Origin: JAKAUF01 sp050746205 | GTDB lineage: Bacteria > Acidobacteriota > Terriglobia > Terriglobales > SCQP01 | Direction: 5' to 3' | Length of the DNA stretch: 9,049 nucleotides | NCBI GenBank assembly: GCA_050746205.1 | Contig: JBOGKW010000146.1 | Span: 1 to 9,049 of the forward strand | Shown: positions 1 to 5,688 of the stretch, piece by piece | Numbering within the stretch: position 1 is the first letter of the stretch | Layout of the letters: every line of letters begins with the position of its first letter | Made by a program: the position numbers and the translations under genes | Notes under the pieces: model-generated | Seen by the model: only the letters and a program-made list of their open reading frames with translations | What the model was told of the DNA's origin: nothing | Databases searched by the model: none

Positions 1-1
1 T

Positions 2-511
2 CCCGGGGCAGTTCGGCAGCTCGACGCCGCCGGCATGGTCCGCGTCGGCCTGGGCCTGTACGGCAGTTGCCTGGTCCCGGGCGCCGAGGCCGCGCTGCGC
101 CCCGTCCTGGCCTGGAAAACCCGCATCATCGCCCTGCGCGAGGTTTCCGCCGGCGCGCCGGTCGGCTACGGCGGCGACCGGCCCGGCGGCTGGAAGGCCC
201 CCCGCCGCTCCCGCATCGCCACTTTGGCTTGCGGCTATGCCGACGGGTATCTGCGCGCCGTCGCCTTCGCGCCCCAGGCCCATGTCCTGGTGCGCGGCCG
301 CCCCGCCCCGTTCGCCGGGCGCATCAGCATGGACCTCATGTCGGTGGAAGTCACCGCCATCCCCGGTGCCCGCCTCGGCGATGAGGTGGTCCTGATCGGC
401 GCCCAACGCGGCGCCCGCATCCGCCCCCGCGACCTGGCCCGCTGGGCCGGCACCATCCCCTACGAAATCACCTGCGCCCTGGCCCTCCGTGTCCCCCGGC
501 GCTACCACTGA
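2..511 (+). CDS. alr: Alanine racemase, C-terminal part (5' truncated by window edge)
   Basis: Pyridoxal-phosphate enzyme that interconverts L- and D-alanine in the cytoplasm, supplying D-Ala for peptidoglycan. Only the last 169 residues are present; the PLP-lysine half of the barrel lies left of the window. Visible landmarks are the end of the barrel (AAGMVRVGLGLYG), the CGYADGYLR segment whose GYADG tyrosine (codon 236-238) corresponds to the catalytic tyrosine of the family, and GRISMDLMSVEVT, matching the conserved GRxxMD strand. The terminal GTIPYEITCALALRVPRRY is the typical end of Alr, so the C-terminus is intact. The reading frame is open from base 2; the ATG at 35 is an internal methionine, not a start. 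The next gene is 435 nt away, so co-transcription with it is unlikely. Family assignment is secure; whether this is the biosynthetic or a catabolic paralogue cannot be told from this half. Confidence 0.93.
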   Translation, partial: PGAVRQLDAAGMVRVGLGLYGSCLVPGAEAALRPVLAWKTRIIALREVSAGAPVGYGGDRPGGWKAPRRSRIATLACGYADGYLRAVAFAPQAHVLVRGRPAPFAGRISMDLMSVEVTAIPGARLGDEVVLIGAQRGARIRPRDLARWAGTIPYEITCALALRVPRRYH

Positions 512-604
512 CGGGCCCGGAGTTGGGCGTTTACGGCGTGGGCAATAGCGCGCACGGCGGCGGGCTCGGTTGCAACAATTCGCGGCCGGCCGTAGTTCCC
601 AGCC

Positions 605-630
605 CCTTCTCGCCAAGTTGGGCGGGAGGG
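605..630 (+). other. Imperfect hairpin downstream of alr
   Basis: Bases 605-614 (CCTTCTCGCC) can pair with 621-630 (GGCGGGAGGG) around a 6-nt loop AAGTTG, giving ten pairs including two G-U. It lies 93 nt after the alr stop. No U-tract follows, so it is not a standard intrinsic terminator; it could still end or stabilise the alr transcript. In such GC-rich DNA a chance hairpin is also possible. Confidence 0.3.
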
Positions 631-668
631 CCGCCGAGCGTCCAGTGGGTACGGTTTGCTCCATTAGA

Positions 669-735
669 CGTGGGGCAGCCGTCTCGGCTGCCGGGCAGCG
701 CCGGACAGGCAGGCGGGACGCCTACCCCGCTCCCG
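669..735 (+). repeat. Double-hairpin intergenic repeat, copy A
   Basis: This 67-nt block aligns without gaps to 7694-7760: by hand count 56 of 67 positions match, and the first 26 are identical. Hairpin 1 is a perfect 8-bp stem, GGCAGCCG/CGGCTGCC with loop TCT (674-692). Hairpin 2 is AGGCG/CGCCT with loop GGA (711-723). Both copies are intergenic, in the same orientation and upstream of a gene. Here the repeat ends 122 nt before the -10 hexamer of the EF-G-like gene. No transposase or target-site duplication is visible. It resembles short palindromic (REP-like) elements that are interspersed in some genomes. Confidence 0.75.
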
Positions 736-832
736 CAGCCCGGAGGCAGGCGGCGCAGCGCGAGTCTACCGCCGAGGCTGGGGACAGTCGCGGCGCGCCA
801 GGCCAAAGAGCCTCCCCGGGAGGGCCGGCCGC

Positions 833-863
833 TTGCCGGACTGGCCGTCCGCGCCTATATACT
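833..863 (+). promoter_or_regulatory. Probable promoter of the EF-G-like gene
   Basis: TATACT at 858-863 is a good -10 hexamer. TTGCCG at 833-838 matches the -35 consensus at four of six bases, with a long 19-nt spacer. Transcription would start near 870, leaving a leader of about 75 nt with a ribosome binding site at its end. The same -10 hexamer precedes miaB. Confidence 0.5.
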
Positions 864-935
864 GGGGCCGTGCTCGGCGCGGCGCGTCCGAGGCCGGGCC
901 CATCGCTGGCACTTCCACTCCCGCGGTGGCAGAAC

Positions 936-940
936 GGAGG
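936..940 (+). promoter_or_regulatory. Ribosome binding site that fixes a TTG start
   Basis: GGAGG lies 6 nt before the TTG at 947 and 12 nt before the GTG at 953. The 6-nt spacing favours TTG as the initiator of the EF-G-like gene. Confidence 0.7.
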
Positions 941-946
941 CCCGCC

Positions 947-3046
947 TTGAGGGTGTACAACACCGCCGATATCCGCAACCTCGCCGTCACCGGCCACGCC
1001 GGCAGCGGCAAAACCACCTTCGTCTCCGCGGCCCTGTTCCAGGCCGGCGCCGCCCCGCGGCTGGGCCGCGTCGAAGAAGGGGCGGCTCCGACCGACTTCG
1101 ATGAGGAAGAAGCCGCCCGCGGCATCAGCATCTTCACTGCCGCCGCGGCGGTCGAATGGAAACAGCGCAAGCTGAACCTGCTGGACGCCCCCGGCTATGG
1201 CATTTTTTTGCCGGAGGCGGAGCTGGCACTGAGCGCCAGCGAGTGCATGCTGCTGGCGGTGGACGCCGTGGCCGGCGTCGAGGTGCAGACGGAAAAGCTG
1301 TGGCGATTGGCCGAACGCCGCAGCCTGCCGGTGATCTTTCTGGTCAATCGCATGGATCGCGACCGCGCCAGTTTTGAGCGCACCGTTGCCGCGTTGCGGT
1401 CGCGCTTCGGCCGCGGCGTCACGCCGTGGATGCTGCCCGCTGGCGAGGGCAAGAACTTCACCGGCGTGGCCGACCTGGTGGAGCGCAAGCTTTGGCAGAG
1501 CGCCGCGGGCGGCGGCGCTGGCAAGGAAGCGGCGCCGCCGGCCGCGCTTGCGGCCGCCATGGATGCGGGCCATGAAGCCATCGTCGAATTAGTCGCCGAA
1601 GGGGATGACGCCTTGATGGAGGAGTTTTTCGCCCAGGGCACCATTCCCAATGAGCATCTGCATCCCGGCCTGCGTCAGGCCGTGTCCGGGCGCCGCATGT
1701 TTCCGGTGCTCTGCGCCGCCCCCGCCGCCAACGTCGGCGTGGATCGCTGCCTGGACTTGTTGGCCGAGTTCGCCCCCGATCCGACCAGCCTCGGCCCGGC
1801 GCAAGGCGCCGCTACCCCTGGCGGCGAGCGAAACGCTGAGCGCCGCGTCGCGGACGATCAGCCGCTTTCGATCTACGTCTTCAAGACCATGGCGGATCCC
1901 TTTGCCGGCCGCGTCAGCTATTTGAAGGTGAGATCCGGCAAGCTGGCCACCGACGCCAACGTCGCCAACTTCAACCGCGGCGGCGCCGAGAAGTTGTCTC
2001 ATCTGGGCGTGATGCAGGGCAAACAGCAGATGGCCGTGGAGGCGCTCCACGCCGGCGATGTCGGCGCCGTGGCCAAGCTAAAGGACACGCTCACCGGCGA
2101 CACGCTCGGCGATAAATCCGCGCCCATCTTCTATCCCTCCGTCGCGGTTCCCGAGGCGGCGATCCACTTCGCCATCGAGCCCAAGAGCCGGGGCGACGAG
2201 GACAAGATCGGCGCCGCCCTGCACAAAATGCTGGAGGAGGACATTGCGCTCCATTTCTCCCGCGACGAGCAGACCAAGGAGTTCTTGCTCGGTGGCGCCG
2301 GCCAGCAACACGTGGAGATCGCCGTCGCCCGCCTCCGCCGCCGCTATCACGTCGACGTGGCGCTCAAGGCGCCCAAGGTCCCCTATCGCGAGACCGTCCG
2401 CGGCAAGGCCGACGTGCAAGGCCGGCACAAGAAACAAACCGGCGGCCACGGCCAGTTCGGCGACTGCCGCATCCGGCTGGAGCCGCTGCCGCGGGGCGCG
2501 GGTTTCGAGTTCAACAACGAGATCTTCGGCGGCGCCATCCCCAAAAACTACATTCCCGCGGTCGAGAAGGGCGTCATTGAGAGCGCGCAGCGCGGCTACC
2601 TGGCCGGTTTTCCTGTGGTGGATTTCCGCGTCACTCTCTACGACGGCTCCTATCATGACGTGGATTCCAGCGAAATGGCGTTCAAGATCGCCGGCTCGCT
2701 CGCCTTCAAGCACGCCATGGAGCAGGCCCATCCGGTCCTGCTCGAACCCATCATGGAGGTCGAGGTGCAAGCGCCCCTGGACTTCGCCGGCGACCTCATC
2801 GGCGATCTCAACGGTCGCCGCGGCCGCATCGAGGGCATGGATAGCCGCGATGGCAACCAACTCGTCCGCGCCCAGGTCCCGCTGGCGGAGATGCTGAATT
2901 ATCAGTCCGACCTCACGGCCAAGACTCAGGGCCGGGGCCAGTTTCACATGACCTTTTCCCACTACGACCTGGTGCCGCCGCCGCAGGCCGAGAAGGTGAT
3001 CGCCAAGGTGCGCGCCGAGCACGGCATCCAGGCCGAGACGGCATAG
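947..3046 (+). CDS. fusA2: Elongation factor G-like GTPase, EF-G-2 type
   Basis: A 699-residue translational GTPase that would bind the ribosome and hydrolyse GTP, as EF-G does in translocation. Landmarks: P-loop GHAGSGKT (16-23); switch I DEEEAARGISI (52-62); G3 motif DAPGY (80-84); G4 NRMD (134-137); domain II starting near YVFKTMADPFAGRVSYLKV; KQTGGHGQFGD at the start of domain IV; the domain IV tip DGSYHDVDSS (566-575); domain V ending in FSHYDLVPPP. The DAPGY motif carries Tyr84 where canonical EF-G and EF-Tu have the catalytic His (DTPGH). The same change, the GRVEEG segment and much of domain IV are as I remember Thermus EF-G-2, so this is the second EF-G paralogue rather than the main fusA. 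Switch I has Ser61 in place of the usual Thr of RGIT. The TTG start is chosen because GGAGG sits 6 nt upstream; GTG at 953 is the alternative. An upstream TTG at 833 is rejected because the promoter lies after it. Its precise role in the cell is not established by the sequence. Confidence 0.9.
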   Translation: MRVYNTADIRNLAVTGHAGSGKTTFVSAALFQAGAAPRLGRVEEGAAPTDFDEEEAARGISIFTAAAAVEWKQRKLNLLDAPGYGIFLPEAELALSASECMLLAVDAVAGVEVQTEKLWRLAERRSLPVIFLVNRMDRDRASFERTVAALRSRFGRGVTPWMLPAGEGKNFTGVADLVERKLWQSAAGGGAGKEAAPPAALAAAMDAGHEAIVELVAEGDDALMEEFFAQGTIPNEHLHPGLRQAVSGRRMFPVLCAAPAANVGVDRCLDLLAEFAPDPTSLGPAQGAATPGGERNAERRVADDQPLSIYVFKTMADPFAGRVSYLKVRSGKLATDANVANFNRGGAEKLSHLGVMQGKQQMAVEALHAGDVGAVAKLKDTLTGDTLGDKSAPIFYPSVAVPEAAIHFAIEPKSRGDEDKIGAALHKMLEEDIALHFSRDEQTKEFLLGGAGQQHVEIAVARLRRRYHVDVALKAPKVPYRETVRGKADVQGRHKKQTGGHGQFGDCRIRLEPLPRGAGFEFNNEIFGGAIPKNYIPAVEKGVIESAQRGYLAGFPVVDFRVTLYDGSYHDVDSSEMAFKIAGSLAFKHAMEQAHPVLLEPIMEVEVQAPLDFAGDLIGDLNGRRGRIEGMDSRDGNQLVRAQVPLAEMLNYQSDLTAKTQGRGQFHMTFSHYDLVPPPQAEKVIAKVRAEHGIQAETA

Positions 3047-4351
3047 CTAGGGCGGCGGCGGCAGCGCCAGCGCCAGCACGCCCGACGCCAGCAATAAAAC
3101 CGCCAGCAACACCATGCCCAGGGCGAAGGAGCCGGTTCGCGTCTCCATCCAACCCATCAAGAACGGGCCCACGAAGCCCCCGAGATTGCCGATCGAGTTG
3201 ATGGCGCCCACGGCCACCGCCAGCGCCGTCCCGGATAAGTAGGACGAGGGCAGCGCCCAAAAGCTGGGCATGTAGGAATAGACCCCCGTTCCGGCGAGCA
3301 GGAAGCCGCCCAGCGTCCAGCCCCACGCCGCCGGACCGTGCAGTTGCCGGCCATAGGCGGCCAGGAGCAATCCGGCCGCCATCAGCCACACGGCCGCCGC
3401 CGTGTGCCACCGCCGCTCCCGCCGCCGGTCCGAGCTCCAGCCGAACAGGATCAGGCAGGCGAGCGCCACCGCGTAGGGCAGCGCCGCCCATAGCGACACG
3501 GCGAAGTTGGAGGCGCCGGGCGCGGCCCGCTTCAGCAGCGACGGCAGCCACAAGCCGAAGCCGTAGCTGGCCGAGCAAATGAACAAATAGACGAGCGCCA
3601 ACTGCCAAACCTGCACTTGCCGGAAAAACGCCCCGACGCTCAGGCGCGCCGGCTGCGGCTCGGCCTCCCGGTCGATGGCCGCCGCCAGTTCCGCCTGCTG
3701 CCCCGACCCCAGCCACCGCGCCTCCCGCGGCCAATCGGTCAGCACGCGCAGGTTGAGCAGGCCGAACACAATCGCGGGCGCCCCCTCCAGCACGAACAGC
3801 CAGCGCCAACCCGCCCAGCCCAGCCAATGCAGCCCCAACATCGCCCCCGAGACCGGCGCCCCGAACAGAAAGGCCACCGGCAGCGCCGCCATGAACAGCG
3901 CCACCGCCTTGCCCTTGTCCTCAGCCGTGAACCAATGTCCCAGGTACACGATCAGGCCGGGGAAGAACCCCGCCTCAGCGGCCCCCAGCAGGAAGCGCAG
4001 CCAATAAAAGGCGGTGGCGGAGTGGACCAGGCTGGTGGCCATGGCCACGACGCCCCAGGTCACCATGATTCGGGCCATCCACCGCCGGGCGCTCCAGCGC
4101 TCGACCAGCCAGGTGCTGGGAATCTCCAGCAGGAAATACCCCAGGAAGAACACCCCCATCCCGGTCCCCAGCACCTCCGAGCTGAAGTGCAGGTCGCCGC
4201 GCATCGCCAGCGCCGCGTAGCTGATGTTCACGCGGTCCAGGAACGCGATCACATAGATGACGAACAGGTAAGGCAGCAGCCGCCAGCCCACCTTGCGCCG
4301 CAACTCGGCCGGCAGCGCGGGGGCCCGCACCGCCGGAGAATGGGAAGCCAC
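3047..4351 (-). CDS. MFS transporter, anion:cation symporter (ACS)-like
   Basis: An inner-membrane secondary transporter of about 434 residues. Features of the ACS family are visible: FLDRVNIS at the end of TM1 (about residues 24-44), the loop FFLGYFLLEIPSTWLVERW leading into RIMVTWG, AEAGFFPGLIVYLGHWF in TM4, the DWPREARWL segment after TM6, a hydrophilic central loop and six further hydrophobic segments, twelve in all. Family members carry organic anions such as tartrate, phthalate or hexuronates with protons; the substrate here cannot be named. GTG at 4351 is chosen because it gives the usual family length and TM1 begins about 24 residues later, but I see no clear ribosome binding site. 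GTG at 4435 and GTG at 4330 are alternatives. A GTG at 4549 is excluded because that extension would run through the 5' end of the tmRNA and its promoter. The gene converges on the EF-G-like gene with zero bases between stops. It has no obvious metabolic partner in the window. Confidence 0.85.
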   Translation of the reverse strand: MASHSPAVRAPALPAELRRKVGWRLLPYLFVIYVIAFLDRVNISYAALAMRGDLHFSSEVLGTGMGVFFLGYFLLEIPSTWLVERWSARRWMARIMVTWGVVAMATSLVHSATAFYWLRFLLGAAEAGFFPGLIVYLGHWFTAEDKGKAVALFMAALPVAFLFGAPVSGAMLGLHWLGWAGWRWLFVLEGAPAIVFGLLNLRVLTDWPREARWLGSGQQAELAAAIDREAEPQPARLSVGAFFRQVQVWQLALVYLFICSASYGFGLWLPSLLKRAAPGASNFAVSLWAALPYAVALACLILFGWSSDRRRERRWHTAAAVWLMAAGLLLAAYGRQLHGPAAWGWTLGGFLLAGTGVYSYMPSFWALPSSYLSGTALAVAVGAINSIGNLGGFVGPFLMGWMETRTGSFALGMVLLAVLLLASGVLALALPPPP

Positions 4352-4464
4352 GGCGGCATCATACGCCGCCGGGCCATCCGGCGGGGGAGCGGCCGTGGCA
4401 AGGCCGCCCGCGGCCCGCCGCAGGCTGGGGGGCACCGCCGCCCGTTTCCGGCGGCTCCGCGTGG

Positions 4465-4470
4465 TAGAAT
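4465..4470 (+). promoter_or_regulatory. -10 hexamer of ssrA
   Basis: TAGAAT, one mismatch to TATAAT, ends 21 nt before the mature tmRNA 5' end. Transcription would begin near 4477 and leave a leader of about 15 nt for RNase P to remove. No convincing -35 is seen 17 nt upstream (CCGTTT at 4442-4447). The identical hexamer precedes ispG. Confidence 0.55.
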
Positions 4471-4491
4471 GGACACAGCTTCTTTCGATCT

Positions 4492-4842
4492 GGGGGCGTC
4501 CCGGCTTCGACGGGAGTGGATGAGATGGAGAGGCGTGCCGGGGTCCCACATTCCCGTAATTGTGTGGAACTGTTCAACTGCCAATCAAAACCTGGCATAC
4601 GCTGCCTAATTTTTAGGCAACGCGCTCACTTCGGTTCGTCCGTAGGCCGATACTGAGCGTCATTCATGCGGGCTGGCTTGTCGCGCGTGTCTGGGCGCGG
4701 GGGGCGAGATCCACAGGCTAGTTTGCGGCGGCTCTTGTTCGTTCTGACCGTCGCGGGCGAATCACGCCGGAACGAACTACGCTCGTAGGCTCTTCATCGG
4801 CAGCACTTTCGGACGTGGGTTCAACTCCCACCGCCTCCACCA
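4492..4842 (+). ncRNA. ssrA: Transfer-messenger RNA (tmRNA), one-piece
   Basis: The RNA that, with SmpB, rescues stalled ribosomes and tags the unfinished protein for proteolysis. The tRNA-like half is clear: 5' GGGGGCG (4492-4498) pairs with 3' CGCCTCC (4832-4838) in a 7-bp acceptor stem with one G-U pair; the T arm is GTGGG/CCCAC around TTCAACT (4815-4831); discriminator A4839 is followed by an encoded CCA. The 5' segment CCCGGCTTCGACGGG is the hallmark of tmRNA. The tag frame is at 4580-4609, and its stop codon lies in a perfect 6-bp hairpin (4604-4618). The 351-nt length is normal. CCCACA and TGTGTGG just before the tag fit pseudoknot PK1. The order is the standard, not the circularly permuted, form. 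Confidence 0.96.
4580..4609 (+). other. tmRNA tag reading frame, ANQNLAYAA
   Basis: From the resume codon GCC the frame reads Ala-Asn-Gln-Asn-Leu-Ala-Tyr-Ala-Ala and stops at TAA, preceded in the product by the alanine carried on tmRNA itself. The AN start and the small hydrophobic A-Y-A-A end are the features recognised by SspB-type adaptors and by ClpXP-like proteases in known tags. At nine encoded residues it is slightly shorter than the E. coli tag. The GCCTAA/TTAGGC hairpin right after the last sense codons matches the usual placement of the stop in helix 5. Confidence 0.85.
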
Positions 4843-4974
4843 AATCTAAGCCACAGCGCTTTAGCTTGAATCGCCTGTCGGGGTGGGACCGGCGGGAGCG
4901 TCCAGCGGGCGGCTGAGCCGCTCGATGTCACCAAGGCACACGCTGGGGCCAACGGGGCTCGATGCGTCCGCGCG

Positions 4975-5457
4975 CTACGCCATAGCCGGCGGCGGTGCCG
5001 GGGTCAGTCCGTGGCGGCGCATGATCTCCGCCATCTTCGCGCGGTCAGGCGGGCCGCCGGCCGCCGCCTTGACTGCCTCAGCAGCCTCGCGGAAATACAG
5101 CGGACCGATCGCCGCCGGCGTGACGACGCAGAGCACCTTTGCGTCCTGGGTGCCGTTGTTGTCGAAGCGGTGAACGGCACCGCGCGGAATGCACAGCGCC
5201 TGCCCCGGCGCGACATCAATGGGCCTGCCATCCACTGTCCAGGTCAACACGCCCGCGATGCCGTAGATGGTCTCCTCATAGTGGTCGTGGCTGTGCGCCG
5301 GCGCGTTCAACCGCTGCGCGCCCGGGACCTCGAGCTCAAAGGCCGCGAGGCTGCCAACCGAGTTTTCTCCGGTGACAAGGAAGCGCACCAAGAGCGGCCC
5401 CACATGAATCGTTTCATCGGCAGGATTGACGCACGGAGCGATGTTGTGCAGGGTCAT
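4975..5457 (-). CDS. Single-domain cupin protein (Cupin_2-like)
   Basis: A 160-residue protein with one metal-binding beta-barrel. Cupin motif 1 is H55-S-H57 followed by E62 and G69; motif 2 is G85-x5-P91-x-G93-x2-H96-x3-N100, an exact fit to the family pattern, so the usual three-His one-Glu metal site (H55, H57, E62, H96) is complete. A helical tail follows (about 120-150) and ends in a Pro/Ala run. No signal peptide or membrane segment is seen, so it is probably cytoplasmic. Cupins of this shape include small dioxygenases, isomerases and sensors, and I cannot choose a substrate. The ATG at 5457 is preferred to the ATG at 5463 because GAAGGAG directly abuts the latter but lies 6 nt from the former. 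It is transcribed divergently from miaB and has no partner gene here. Confidence 0.85.
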   Translation of the reverse strand: MTLHNIAPCVNPADETIHVGPLLVRFLVTGENSVGSLAAFELEVPGAQRLNAPAHSHDHYEETIYGIAGVLTWTVDGRPIDVAPGQALCIPRGAVHRFDNNGTQDAKVLCVVTPAAIGPLYFREAAEAVKAAAGGPPDRAKMAEIMRRHGLTPAPPPAMA

Positions 5458-5463
5458 GGGCAT

Positions 5464-5470
5464 CTCCTTC
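5464..5470 (-). promoter_or_regulatory. Ribosome binding site of the cupin gene
   Basis: On the minus strand this reads GAAGGAG. It touches the first in-frame ATG (5463) with no spacer and sits 6 nt from the second (5457), so it selects the second ATG as start. Confidence 0.7.
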
Positions 5471-5489
5471 TCGTGGACTCCGTTACTTC

Positions 5490-5504
5490 CCCATCATTAA
5501 TGGG
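5490..5504 (-). promoter_or_regulatory. AT-rich inverted repeat upstream of the cupin gene
   Basis: CCCAT (5490-5494) and ATGGG (5500-5504) form a short inverted repeat that includes the 8-bp palindrome CATTAATG (5495-5502). It lies about 30 nt upstream of the cupin start, an AT-rich island in GC-rich DNA, and could be part of the promoter or an operator. The arms are only 5 bp, so chance is a real possibility. Confidence 0.25.
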
Positions 5505-5676
5505 TTGCAGGCGCTCGGGGCATCTCTAGGTCGCCGCGTTGCCGCGATTGGCTGTCCGCACCCCTAGCCTCCTGGTCGGTAGTACCCCGGTGGCGAGTCA
5601 GGAAATTCTACCCCGGCCGGGCCGTCTGGCGTGCTTGCCGCGGGCAGGGCGCCGCGGGCCCGGCGGGGCGGCTTGC

Positions 5677-5682
5677 TATACT
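5677..5682 (+). promoter_or_regulatory. -10 hexamer of miaB, close to the start codon
   Basis: TATACT ends 6 nt before the miaB ATG, so transcription would be expected to start at or next to the ATG itself. No consensus -35 is seen 17 nt upstream, where the DNA is pure G and C. No Shine-Dalgarno sequence lies between the hexamer and the ATG. Confidence 0.45.
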
Positions 5683-5688
5683 GCGGCC

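Larger units (their letters stand above)
512..946. other. 435-nt non-coding region between alr and the EF-G-like gene
   Basis: I see no credible gene here. The open frames (for example 570-950 and 523-1104) are rich in Arg, Gly, Ala and Pro, match no family I know, and run across the promoter and into the next gene in another frame. The region holds a 10-bp hairpin at 605-630, repeat copy A at 669-735, a promoter-like pair at 833-863 and the ribosome binding site at 936-940. It contains AT-richer patches near 570-600 and 650-668 (around CCATTAGACG), for which I have no function. Confidence 0.7.

Noticed and set aside
833..946. N-terminal extension of the EF-G-like gene from a TTG at 833
   Set aside because: The -10 hexamer (858-863) and the ribosome binding site (936-940) lie inside it, and homologues start near residue VYNTADIRN.
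523..1104. Open frames in the alr to EF-G gap (523-1104, 570-950)
   Set aside because: Low-complexity composition, no family match, and overlap with the strongly supported EF-G frame; they are products of high GC.
2078..3022. Long antisense frames within the EF-G-like, MiaB and ispG genes (such as 2078-3022, 6055-7131, 7198-7992)
   Set aside because: They mirror the codon pattern of well-supported genes on the other strand and show no recognisable domain.
4352..4549. N-terminal extension of the MFS gene from a GTG at 4549
   Set aside because: It would overlap the tmRNA 5' end and its promoter; the extra residues are Arg/Pro/Ala-rich and match nothing in the family.
4810..4860. Integration site at the tmRNA 3' end
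   Set aside because: tmRNA 3' ends are common integrase targets, but no integrase and no second copy of the 3' end are visible, and the flanking genes look ordinary.
4846..4866. Terminator after ssrA (CTAAGCC...GCTTTAG)
   Set aside because: The arms pair only imperfectly, with no stable stem and no T-tract.
5611..5676. A third copy of the intergenic repeat upstream of miaB
   Set aside because: The region is similarly GC-rich and contains CTTGCCGCGGGCAGG, but it does not align to the shared core or form the 8-bp hairpin.
5539..5688. N-terminal extension of MiaB from an upstream start at 5539
   Set aside because: It includes the likely promoter TATACT and precedes the usual MiaB N-terminus without conserved residues.
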